Shown here piece by piece: positions 1 to 8,222 of a DNA stretch of 64,000 nt. The DNA is from Marinobacterium_A aestuariivivens (GTDB lineage Bacteria; Pseudomonadota; Gammaproteobacteria; Pseudomonadales; Balneatricaceae), in contig NZ_JBHSWE010000001.1 in NCBI RefSeq assembly GCF_042661465.1, forward strand, positions 5,270,001 to 5,334,000, given 5' to 3'. A program made the position numbers and the translations under genes. How positions within the stretch are numbered: position 1 is the stretch's first letter; every line of letters begins with the position of its first letter. A model generated the notes under the pieces. It worked only from the letters and a program-made list of their open reading frames with translations, was not told the origin of the DNA and searched no databases.

Positions 1-713
1 AGATGTTTTCGACCACCGCGAACCGGCTTGCCGACGAGGGCAAGAGCCCGCTCTATGCCGCCATCGACGGCCGACTGGCGGCGATCATCGCCGTTGCCGA
101 CCCGGTCAAGGAGTCGACGCCTGCCGCCATCCGCGCGCTTCATGCCGAGGGGCTGCAGGTGGCCATGATCACCGGCGACAACCGGCGCACCGCCGAAGCC
201 ATCGCCCGCCATCTCGGGATCGACAAGGTGGTCGCCGAAGTGCTGCCCGACGGCAAGGTGGACGCGGTGAAAAGCCTGCAGGGCGAAGGCGGTCTGGTAG
301 CCTTCGTGGGCGACGGCATCAACGATGCGCCGGCGCTGGCCCAGGCGGACGTGGGCATCGCCATCGGCACCGGCACCGACATCGCCATCGAGTCCGCCGA
401 GGTGGTGCTGATGTCCGGGGACCTGCGCAACGTTCCCAACGCCATCGCGCTATCCCGGGCCACCATCCGCAACATCAAACAGAACCTGTTCTGGGCCTTC
501 GCCTACAACACCGTTCTGATCCCTGTAGCGGCCGGCATGCTGTTTCCCGCCTTCGGGATTCTGCTCTCGCCGATCTTCGCGGCCGTGGCGATGGCCGCCT
601 CGAGCATCTGCGTGCTCAGCAATGCACTGCGTCTCAAGGGCTTTCGGCCGCCGATCGCGATCGAAGCGGACGGTTCCGCCCCGCCGGCCTGCCCGGTCTC
701 CCAAGTCGCCTGA
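1..713 (+). CDS. copA: Copper-translocating P-type ATPase, C-terminal part (5' end outside window)
   Basis: This is the last 237 or so residues of a P1B-type ATPase that pumps Cu(I) out of the cytoplasm. The visible part starts in the phosphorylation/nucleotide domain (MITGDNRRTA, then VGDGINDAPALAQADVGIAIG, the hinge motif) and ends with two membrane helices. The YN pair in FWAFAYNTVLIP and the MAASS motif in the final helix are the metal-site residues typical of Cu(I) pumps rather than Zn or Cd pumps. The frame is open to the first base, so the true start is upstream. It sits ahead of a CopA/CopB periplasmic copper set, which fits the assignment. Confidence 0.9.
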   Translation, partial: MFSTTANRLADEGKSPLYAAIDGRLAAIIAVADPVKESTPAAIRALHAEGLQVAMITGDNRRTAEAIARHLGIDKVVAEVLPDGKVDAVKSLQGEGGLVAFVGDGINDAPALAQADVGIAIGTGTDIAIESAEVVLMSGDLRNVPNAIALSRATIRNIKQNLFWAFAYNTVLIPVAAGMLFPAFGILLSPIFAAVAMAASSICVLSNALRLKGFRPPIAIEADGSAPPACPVSQVA

Positions 714-774
714 TTACTGGCAACGGAACTCGCACCCATTTGGCAGCTCCATGAACAACCCGAGGAAAACAGCA

Positions 775-1860
775 ATGAAACACAGCGTGCAAATAAAAAC
801 AGCAGGCACGACCGTCACGGTGGAACAGGGAGATACCGTTCTCGATGCGGCCATCGCGGCAGGCGTCGCCTACCCCCACAGTTGCCGTACCGGCCGTTGC
901 GGCGCCTGCAAGTCGCGTCTGGTGGAGGGTGAAGTCGAGATGCGCCCCCATACGCGCTTTTCGCTTACCGAGGAAGAACGCGACGCCGGCCTGGTGCTTG
1001 CCTGCTGCGCAATGCCACGCAGCGACTGCACCATCGCCTGGCTCGGCGAAGACGAAGAAGTCGCCACCCACCCGCTGCAGCAGCTGCACTGCGTCGTAGC
1101 CGAACTGGACGACGTCACTCATGACATCAAGCGTGTCCGTCTTCGCGTAGAAGGTGGCGGATCCTTTGCCTTTTCCGCTGGCCAATATGCCCGGGTGACC
1201 TTCCCTGGCTGCCCACCGCGGGAATATTCCATGGCAAACCGGCCGGATGAAGCCGTCATCGAGTTCCATGTGCGGCATGTACCGGGAGGGATCACCAGTG
1301 CCCGTGTAGCCCGGGAGCTGGCGGTGGGAGACGCGGTGCTGGTTGAAGGGCCATATGGCGCGTCGCATCTGCGCGAACGCCACAGCGGCCCCATCCTGCT
1401 GGTCGCCGGCGGTTCCGGCCTGGCGCCGGTCAAGTCGATCCTGGAAACGGCATTGGCCGCTGGCATGCGTCAGCCTATTCACCTCTATTTCGGGGCCCGG
1501 GATGAGCGCGACATCTACCTCGAAGCACACTTCCGGGCATTGGCCGAGCGCTACGGCAACCTGAGCTTCAACATCGTGCTCTCGGCCCCCACCGGTCCTA
1601 CCCGGCGCAGCACCGGTGCGGTGACCGAAGTCGTGGCGAACGACTGGGACAGGGCGAATGGCTGCCGGGCCTACCTGGCCGGTCCCCCGCCCATGGTGGA
1701 AGCGGCGACCGAACTGCTGCAGCTTCGAGGTGTGCCAGGGGATAACATCCACGCGGACGCCTTCTACACAGCGGCCGATCGCGACTCGGCGGCGGTCACG
1801 CTGAATGAACGGGATACCCGTAGCACGGAAGGCAAAGCTTGTTCCTGCTGCCACACTTAA
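775..1860 (+). CDS. 2Fe-2S ferredoxin / FAD / NAD(P)H oxidoreductase
   Basis: A 361-residue soluble flavoprotein reductase. The N-terminal plant-type ferredoxin domain has the cluster motif CRTGRCGAC and a distal Cys in LACC. An FAD-binding domain (REYSMAN) and an NAD(P)H-binding domain (LLVAGGSGLAPVKSI) follow, the order of phenol hydroxylase P5 and CDP-glucoseen reductases. The ATG at 775 follows GAGG at 762 with good spacing; an in-frame ATG at 751 lacks one. The C-terminus ends CSCCHT, a possible soft-metal binding tail and unusual for the family. No oxygenase partner is visible; it lies 61 bases after the Cu ATPase, so a link to copper stress is possible but unproven. Confidence 0.75.
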   Translation: MKHSVQIKTAGTTVTVEQGDTVLDAAIAAGVAYPHSCRTGRCGACKSRLVEGEVEMRPHTRFSLTEEERDAGLVLACCAMPRSDCTIAWLGEDEEVATHPLQQLHCVVAELDDVTHDIKRVRLRVEGGGSFAFSAGQYARVTFPGCPPREYSMANRPDEAVIEFHVRHVPGGITSARVARELAVGDAVLVEGPYGASHLRERHSGPILLVAGGSGLAPVKSILETALAAGMRQPIHLYFGARDERDIYLEAHFRALAERYGNLSFNIVLSAPTGPTRRSTGAVTEVVANDWDRANGCRAYLAGPPPMVEAATELLQLRGVPGDNIHADAFYTAADRDSAAVTLNERDTRSTEGKACSCCHT

Positions 1861-2061
1861 TCCTTGGGACGCCGCAAGGAAGGGTGTCGCCGAACACTAC
1901 GACCTGGGGACCGGGTGCCTCTAACAAACCGGGCACTCCGGCTCCCAGGACGGGCAGCGGTTTACCGCACAATTTTCTGGTGGCGGTTCGCCACTCTGAT
2001 CCATCGTCCGCCGGACTCAGGTAGTGACCGCTGACGTACAACAGCACCCTTCTCTGGTCTT

Positions 2062-2079
2062 CCTTCTATATATAGAAGG
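2062..2079. promoter_or_regulatory. Perfect palindrome CCTTCTATATATAGAAGG
   Basis: Eighteen bases, fully self-complementary. The CCTTC...GAAGG arms recall MerR/CueR-type copper operators, but the centre is one base shorter than in the E. coli copA operator, so the identity of the binding protein is a guess. Confidence 0.3.
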
Positions 2080-2365
2080 TTGGCAGGTAATATCGCCGAC
2101 CTGATCGTGATCAAGGTTTCTCAACTGGGCGATTCCGATCCTGAAGGTTCCAGCTCGATATCCGCTTTCCGCAGGCTTCGATTCGTTTCTCAACCCCGCT
2201 CATGCCCGGGGGCCAAAAGGAATGCCCGCTGCGCCTCATACGACAGAGCTACAGGACGCGTCCCACAGCGCTCACGTCCGCCCACCGCACAAGATTTACT
2301 GAATCAACTCACACGACAACTGACTTGAAAAATGCTGCCAACTTGACACGGCGGGATAATCCAAC

Positions 2366-2381
2366 CTGACAAAGAAGTAAA
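2366..2381 (+). promoter_or_regulatory. Candidate CopR box upstream of the cupredoxin-copA-copB operon
   Basis: CTGACA, five bases, then GTAAA. The P. aeruginosa CopR box as I recall it is CTGACA-N5-GTAAT, so 10 of 11 fixed positions agree. It lies about 33 bases before a TACACT hexamer (2415-2420) that could be the -10 of an activated promoter with a poor -35. It points to control by a copper-sensing CopRS system not present in this window. Confidence 0.5.
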
Positions 2382-2453
2382 CTCCACGTCAGCTTGGCGA
2401 CAGGTAGCAGCCAGTACACTAGACACTCAACTTTGGTAATCGGAGAATTCACC

Positions 2454-3001
2454 ATGACGTTCATCAAGCACCTCGTTGCAGTGCTCTGTTTGTCGGCGGC
2501 CACCCCTCCGTTCTTGCAAGCGAAACCCATGGCAACGGCCAGCATGGCACCGAAGCGAATATCGGCCAGCCAGGCTCCGCTGCCGAGGTCTCCCGCACCG
2601 TCGAAGTGACCCTGCATGACAACTACTACGATCTGGACACCATCAGCGTGGAGGGCGGCGAGACCGTTCGCTTCGTACTGAAAAACGAAGGCGCGCTGCT
2701 GCACGAATTCAATATCGGCACCTCCAAGATGCATGAAGGGCATCAAGCGGAAATGGTCAAGATGATGGAGCACGGCATGATGACGCCCACTGGCATGAAT
2801 CACGACATGGCCGGTATCGATCATGGTTCGATGCCTGGTATGGAAGGCATGAGTCACAACGACCCCAACAGCGTGTTGGTCGGACCCGGCGAAACCGGGG
2901 AGCTGATCTGGACCTTCTCTGGAGATGCCGAGCTACAGTATGCATGCAACATGCCAGGACATTACCAGGCGGGCATGGTCGGCGAGTTCAAACACGACTG
3001 A
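2454..3001 (+). CDS. Periplasmic cupredoxin, copper resistance (frameshifted in signal peptide)
   Basis: A small copper-binding protein of the cupredoxin fold that accompanies CopA/CopB in Pseudomonas-like copper clusters. The start gives a signal peptide (MTFIKHLVAVLCLSAA) in one frame; the mature protein is in another, from HGNGQHGTEANIGQPG onward. The frames join if one base is restored in the C run at 2502-2506, giving a PSVLAS-type cleavage region. The mature part has His in LLHEFNIG and Cys, His and Met in CNMPGHYQAGM, the blue-copper ligands, plus a Met/His-rich loop (MHEGHQAEM to GMEGM). If the shift is real the protein cannot be exported; a sequence error is more likely. Confidence 0.75.
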
Positions 3002-3031
3002 TGTCTAACATTCAGTTAACAGGAGATCTCG

Positions 3032-4807
3032 ATGTATCTCAGTAGTATCAAACGAGGACTGCTGGTCGCCGGCTGTTTGATGTCGTTCGGCGCCCTGGCC
3101 GGCACCTACGACCTGGTCATCGACCAGCAGCGGCTTGCTATCGATGGCAAGGCCAAGAACGCCATGACCCTCAACGGCGGCATACCGGGACCGACGCTTC
3201 GCTTCACCGAAGGCGAAGAGGTCACCATCAATGTCACCAACAAGCTCGACGTCGATTCCTCGATCCACTGGCACGGGCTGTTGTTGCCCTATACCCAGGA
3301 TGGCGTACCGGGCATCAGCTTCCCGGGTATCAAACCCGGCGAGACCTTCAGCTACCGCTTCCCGATCGTACAGGCCGGCACCTACTGGTACCACAGCCAC
3401 TCGGGCTTCCAGGAACAGGAAGGCGTTTATGGGTCGATCGTGATCGAACCGAAAAAGCGCGAGCCGTTCAAGTTCGATCGGGAATACGTCGTGATGCTGT
3501 CGGACTGGTCGGCCGAGACCGGCGAGCAGATCTTCTCCAACCTCAAGGGCCAGAGCGACTATTACAACTACAATCAGCAGACTGTAGGCACCTTTTTTCG
3601 CGATGCCAAAGAGAACGGCTTTGCGGCCACGGTGCGCGACCGCCTCGACTGGGGCGGCATGCGCATGATGCCGACCGATATCGCCGACGTCTCCGGCTAC
3701 AGCTTCCTGGTCAACGGCAAGGCCCCCGACGATAACTGGACCGGTTTGTTCGAGCCTGGCGAGCGGGTACGGTTGCGCTTCATCAACGGTTCGGCGATGA
3801 GCTATTTCGATGTGCGCATTCCCGGCCTGAAGATGACGGTGGTACAGGCCGACGGCAACAGCGTGCAGCCGGTCACGGTCGATGAGTTCCGCATCGCCGT
3901 GGCCGAGACCTACGACGTCATCGTGCAGCCGAAGGAGGATCGCGCTTTTTCGATCCTCGCCGAGTCGATCGACCGCTCCGGTTTCGCACGCGGCACCCTG
4001 GCGCCCCGGGAGGGCATGAAAGCCGACCTGCCGGCGCTGCGCGAACGGCCCCTGCTGACGATGGCCGATATGAGCATGGCCAGCATGGGCGGCATGGATC
4101 ATGGCGCCATGGGTCATGGTGACATGGCCGGGATGGATCATTCCCGGATGATGGCAAGCGCGGAAGATTCGCAAATGGCGGAGATGGACCACTCGCAGAT
4201 GCAAGGCATGGATCACTCCCAGATGGCGGGTATGGATCATTCCCAGATGAAGGGCATGGATCATTCCCAGATGGCGGGTATGGATCACTCGCAGATGAGT
4301 GCCGCCAACCCGCACAACAGCGACTATGCATCGGGCAGTGGCCTTACACCTTCGGCAGCCAATGGCGGCAAATTCCTGGTCTACGGTGACCTCAAGGCGA
4401 TGACGCCGTTCGAGGATTACCGCGCGCCCGACCGCGAGATCGAACTGCGCCTGACCGGCAATATGGAACGCTATTTCTGGTCGATCAACGGCATCAAGTT
4501 CTCCGACGCCGAACCGATCCGGCTGACCCATGGCGAACGGGTCCGCATCAAGTTCGTCAACGACACCATGATGATGCACCCGATGCACCTGCACGGCATG
4601 TGGATGCAGCTCGACAAGGGCAATGGCCGCTTCAATCCCTTGAAGCATGTCGTCAACGTCGCACCCAACACCACCCTCACCGTGGATGTTCCAGTCGACG
4701 CCCTCGGCGAGTGGGCCTTTCATTGCCACCTGATGTACCACATGGCGTCGGGCATGTTCCGCAAGGTGATCGTCGAACCACCGGCCGCCCAGGCCACGGC
4801 ACTCTAG
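3032..4807 (+). CDS. copA: CopA-type multicopper oxidase, copper resistance
   Basis: Periplasmic multicopper oxidase of the PcoA/CopA family, 591 residues, thought to oxidise Cu(I) and bind excess copper. The four copper motifs are present: SIHWHG near residue 80, WYHSHSG near 120, HPMHLHG near 510 and HCHLMYHM near 570. Between domains 2 and 3 (about residues 350-430) lies a Met/His-rich insert with at least six copies of MDHSQM separated by two residues, a copper-sponge repeat. The N-terminus looks like a Sec signal peptide; the twin-arginine motif usual in this family is not obvious. It follows the cupredoxin by 30 bases and precedes copB by 14, so all three are probably one operon. Confidence 0.92.
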   Translation: MYLSSIKRGLLVAGCLMSFGALAGTYDLVIDQQRLAIDGKAKNAMTLNGGIPGPTLRFTEGEEVTINVTNKLDVDSSIHWHGLLLPYTQDGVPGISFPGIKPGETFSYRFPIVQAGTYWYHSHSGFQEQEGVYGSIVIEPKKREPFKFDREYVVMLSDWSAETGEQIFSNLKGQSDYYNYNQQTVGTFFRDAKENGFAATVRDRLDWGGMRMMPTDIADVSGYSFLVNGKAPDDNWTGLFEPGERVRLRFINGSAMSYFDVRIPGLKMTVVQADGNSVQPVTVDEFRIAVAETYDVIVQPKEDRAFSILAESIDRSGFARGTLAPREGMKADLPALRERPLLTMADMSMASMGGMDHGAMGHGDMAGMDHSRMMASAEDSQMAEMDHSQMQGMDHSQMAGMDHSQMKGMDHSQMAGMDHSQMSAANPHNSDYASGSGLTPSAANGGKFLVYGDLKAMTPFEDYRAPDREIELRLTGNMERYFWSINGIKFSDAEPIRLTHGERVRIKFVNDTMMMHPMHLHGMWMQLDKGNGRFNPLKHVVNVAPNTTLTVDVPVDALGEWAFHCHLMYHMASGMFRKVIVEPPAAQATAL

Positions 4808-4821
4808 GTAAGGACGTAAAG

Positions 4822-5553
4822 ATGACAGTAAAGATGACAAGCCGGACAGCAGCACCGATCGCCCTGACGATACTGACGCTGGGCTTTTCCGGCATCGCTG
4901 GTGCTGCAGAAAAGGACGATGCGTTAAGGACCACGTTTTTACTCGATCGCCTTGAAGTCCGTGATCTCGATGGCGACGAAGAGGTGGGCTTCTGGGAAGG
5001 CCAGGTCAATGTCCGCGCCGATTATCAGGGACTGGCATTCAAGACCAGCGGAGAGCGCCCGTCAGGCGGGCCGACCGAAAGCTCCGAGTACCAGCTGTTG
5101 TACCAGCGTCTGGTTTCGGACTTCTTCGATGCCCAGTTCGGCATCCGCTATGACGATCAGCCGGGGCCGTCCCGCAGCTATGCGGTTGCCGGCCTTCAGG
5201 GCCTGGCGCCCCACTGGTTCGAAGTCGATGCCAACCTGTATCTCAGCGAAGACGGCGACCTGTCGGCCGCGCTCGAAGCCGAATACGACCTGCGGCTGAC
5301 CCAGCGCCTGGTGCTGCAGCCGGCCGCGGAGCTCAATGTCGCCTTCAGCGACGACGAGGAGATTGGTGTCGGCTCTGGCGTGAGTTCGGCCGAACTGGGG
5401 CTGCGCCTGCGCTATGAATTGCACCGCAAGTTCGCGCCCTATGTCGGCATCAATTGGGAGAAGAAGTTCGGCGATACCGCTGATTTTGCCCGCGACGAGG
5501 GCGACGACACCGAATCGACTGCATACCTGCTGGGCGTTACCGCCTGGTTCTGA
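4822..5553 (+). CDS. copB: CopB outer-membrane copper resistance protein
   Basis: A 243-residue protein with a signal peptide ending near GIAGA and a C-terminal CopB domain predicted as an outer-membrane beta-barrel, ending in the aromatic residue expected of such proteins (VTAWF). Typical motifs include YQLLYQRLVSDFFDAQFGIR and GINWEKKFGDTA. The Met/His-rich N-terminal stretch of many CopB proteins is missing; here the mature chain starts AEKDDALRTTF. The start has AAGGA at 4810. It is the last gene of the copper operon. Confidence 0.9.
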   Translation: MTVKMTSRTAAPIALTILTLGFSGIAGAAEKDDALRTTFLLDRLEVRDLDGDEEVGFWEGQVNVRADYQGLAFKTSGERPSGGPTESSEYQLLYQRLVSDFFDAQFGIRYDDQPGPSRSYAVAGLQGLAPHWFEVDANLYLSEDGDLSAALEAEYDLRLTQRLVLQPAAELNVAFSDDEEIGVGSGVSSAELGLRLRYELHRKFAPYVGINWEKKFGDTADFARDEGDDTESTAYLLGVTAWF

Positions 5554-6116
5554 GTCGAAAGTCCGGGCCATTGGGCCCGGACGACATTTCCCGTGCACAT
5601 CGCACCGATACGGTATTAGATGTGAACCGCCCAGGGTTCTCTGGAGACCGTTTGTGTCTGAGTAAGGCAGCCTCTCCTGATTCATTTAACTGGCGATAGT
5701 ACTCCATTTCCCGCTCTGCCGGTGTAATGTTGCCAATATGCTTGAGCATGTTATGTTTTCCCAAGCGAAAAGTTGACCAATTTTGAGTAGGTAGCCGTTT
5801 TTGGCCGCATATTGCCACTTGCAGCAAGTGAAACTTGCGTTAGCAATTGGCCGCAGGCCGAGCAATGCAGACATGATCTGCAGGACAACTGGGGGTTACT
5901 ACCGGCACAGAGCGGCCGCTGTAGTAGCACGCTATAAGGGCACCCAGACAAAGGGCGGTGGCTCCGCATCCAGCGCTGCCCATATATGGGTGTCGGGATT
6001 CGAAAAACTAATTTCGCTCTGCCACTTCGTCAGTCGACATGAACGGAAGCCTTTCCCAGACATCCAGGGCGGCACCATGATGCCAATGTCAGCGAAATCC
6101 TCTCCGCTGCCGCTGT
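5554..6116. other. Intergenic region with transposase debris
   Basis: About 560 bases between copB and the convergent LysR gene. The copB-proximal part holds an IS3-type transposase remnant (5620-5749). The rest has a short perfect inverted repeat (CACTTG-CAG-CAAGTG near 5817-5831) and no supportable gene. Confidence 0.5.
5620..5749 (-). pseudogene. IS3-family transposase C-terminal remnant
   Basis: The reverse strand reads MLKHIGNITPAEREMEYYRQ and then LNESGEAALLRHK. This matches the usual C-terminal tail of IS3-family OrfB transposases, where GNITPAE..YY follows the last catalytic Glu region. Nothing upstream or downstream on this strand restores the DDE core, so only the tail survives. 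It marks the border between the copper operon and the catabolic island. Identification rests on the motif alone. Confidence 0.45.
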
Positions 6117-7026
6117 TCAGCTGCTGCCGACCGATGTTTTGTCGAGATTCTGGAAGTAACGCTTCAGACGCTCCGCGACATCCATCACGTCCGGGCGCTC
6201 AAGGTTGCGCTGAGGAATCCAGAGGGCAATGTCCCGCTTTGGCAACAGGGTTTTGACGCTCAACACGTGATCGTCGTTGAGACGCTCGGAGAGCATGGTC
6301 AGGCGGTAAGGCAGCGTCACGACCACATTACTGCGCTGCAACAGCGATATCACCATATCGATCCCGCCGGTGAAGATCATCCGGGCCGGGCCGCTGAAAC
6401 GTCCTGCATCGAGGGCTTCGAAGATTCCTGAGCTGGCGCCCGACGCGATCCAGGGCTGAGATTTCAACATCTCGGGCTCAATGGACGATTTACGGCCATA
6501 AAAGGGGAGTCGACGCCCGCGAAGATACGCATTTCGTCGTGGAAGATGATCTGCCGGGTCAGGTTGTCCTGTACCACGTCGATATTGGCTGGGGTCAGCA
6601 CCAGATCCAGGTCACCTTCATGCAACTGCCTGATCAGGGTGGAAGCCGTTGCCGTGACAAAATGAAGTACCGAGCGGGTGTTCGTAATCGCTTCCGTAAA
6701 GAAGCCGTTGATCGCACCCAGGGCGATGAGAGGACCGGCACCGACACGGATCTCGCCGCCAAGCCCCTGTTGCCACTGCTCGATCAGAGTCGTGGTGTGC
6801 TCCGCATAGTCGCTGATCCGTTGACCGACTTCTGCAAGGCGGGCGCCTATTTCGGTCGGGCGTACACCACTGGACGTTCGCACCAGCACCGGCCCCCAAC
6901 CTTGTGCTCAATGGTCTGAATCGCACGGGTCAGTGTGGGTTGGGTTACATTGAGTCGTTCAGCGGCCCGGCTGAGCGAGCCATGCTTCACGATTACAGCA
7001 AGTTGTTTGAGTAAGCGCGGATCCAT
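6117..7026 (-). CDS. LysR-family transcriptional regulator (two frameshifts)
   Basis: About 303 residues once two single-base losses are corrected. The N-terminus MDPRLLKQLAVIVKHGSLSR followed by AAERLNVTQPTLTRAIQTIE is a clear LysR helix-turn-helix. The effector domain follows (LIALGAINGFFTEAI to DLDLVLTPAN, then GASSGIFEALDAG). The breaks are at the C run 6893-6897, just after the HTH, and the G run 6504-6507. It is transcribed away from the TAXI/TRAP/sulfatase genes next door and is their likely regulator. It resembles the second LysR at 14372 in its N-terminal region (NVTQPTLT). Confidence 0.75.
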
Positions 7027-7139
7027 CTATAAATTTTTGTATAGCCGTACCATAAAATGTAATTTCATTTATATCTCACGAAGGTTCTATGATCAACGTA
7101 TCCAACAAGTCCAATTAAAACGATAAGAGGAATTGCACA

Positions 7140-8140
7140 GTGAACTTTCTCAAAAACACCGTCGCTGCAGGCATCCTGTCCTTAGCTGCCCTTGGTGCCC
7201 AGGCACAGTCCCTGGGCTTCGAGGGGGCGGCTCCGCTTCCCTGACCGGCATAGTGCCACAGTCGATGGCGCCCTACGCCGCCAGGGAGGGTGTCGACCTG
7301 CAGGTCGTGCTGGGACAGTCCCTGACCAAGTCGGTCATGAAGGTGGCCGCCGGCCGACTGGATCTTGCCGTTGCACCGCCGCCCGCCATCAGCGAAATGA
7401 AGGTCGGCACCGGCCCCTACAAGGGCAGCCCCGAACAGGCGAAAAAGCTGTCGGGCGACCTGCGGGCGCTGTTCGGCTTCTTCGCCAGCGCCATGCACGG
7501 CATCGTCTGGGCGGATTCCGGCATCGAAAGCTGGAAAGACCTCAAGGGCAAGCGTGTCTTCATCGGTCCGCCGGCGGGTTCTGCCGCAGGCCAGGCCGCC
7601 GGCATGATCGCGGAGGCCTCAGGCGGTCTGCAGGCCGGAAGCGACTATGAAGGCATCAAGCTGCCCTGGGGCGCGGCCGTTCAGGCGTTCCAGGATGGCC
7701 AGTTCGACGTGTACGTCGGTTTCTATCCGGTCGGCTCCCAGGCGCTCAACGAGCTGAGTCTGCAGCGCCCGATCCGGATTCTTTCGGTCAGCGACGAGGT
7801 CATCGCCTCCCCGGGCTGGGCCGATTACAGCCGCCAGCAGGTCACGGGTCTTGCGACCATTCCGGCCAACACCTATTCCGGCCAGGTCAACGCCGACCAG
7901 GCGATCAAGACCGGTACGACCCTGATGATGGTGGTCACCAACAGCAAGCTGGATGACGACACCGCCTACAAGGTCACCAAGGCGTTCTGGGACAACATCG
8001 ACGCGATGAAGCAGGCCAACGCCCTGATGACGCCGATCGATGCCGCCGATCCCTTCACCGGCGTGAACGTGCCGCTGCATCCGGGTGCGGTGCGCTACTA
8101 CCGGGAAAAAGGCATCGAGATCCCCGCCGATCTGATGTAA
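7140..8140 (+). CDS. TAXI family TRAP transporter substrate-binding protein, module 1 (frameshifted)
   Basis: Periplasmic solute-binding component of a TRAP transporter, about 333 residues. A GTG start at 7140 with AGAGG at 7126 opens a signal peptide (MNFLKNTVAAGILSLAALGA) whose frame stops soon after. The mature protein runs in another frame from GGSASLTGIVPQSMAPYAAR to the end. Restoring one G in the run 7223-7227 joins them, and the result aligns along its length with the intact paralogue at 15400 (LGQSLTKSVMKV against LGQTLTKSIMKV). It precedes its permease gene by 82 bases containing a strong hairpin. The ligand is unknown. Confidence 0.85.
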
Positions 8141-8167
8141 CGGCTCCTTCGCTCGCGCGGATACGCC

Positions 8168-8193
8168 GGCCGGCATCCCCAAGGCTGCCGGCC
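8168..8193 (+). terminator. Hairpin between TAXI and TRAP permease genes, module 1
   Basis: GGCCGGCA pairs perfectly with TGCCGGCC across a 10-base loop, without a T tail. Such a hairpin can protect the upstream mRNA or attenuate the permease gene so that more binding protein than permease is made. A hairpin lies at the same place in module 2. Confidence 0.4.
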
Positions 8194-8222
8194 AGATCCC
8201 ACCTCAGCTTTCAGGTTCCACC

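Larger units (their letters stand above)
1861..2453. other. Intergenic region before the copper operon
   Basis: About 590 bases without a convincing gene. It holds a perfect 18-bp palindrome at 2062-2079 and, close to the cupredoxin start, a CopR-like box and a possible -10. Short open frames here have no recognisable protein features. Confidence 0.6.

Noticed and set aside
2080..2328. 82-codon frame before the copper operon
   Set aside because: No start context, no signal peptide or domain, and it lies in a probable regulatory gap.
3005..4855. A 616-codon open frame antisense to copA
   Set aside because: Its His-rich repeats are the complement of the MDHSQM array, not an independent gene.
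7010..7026. GGATCC before module 1 TAXI as a fifth VanR site
   Set aside because: Only the central six bases match and they encode the Asp-Pro start of the LysR protein.
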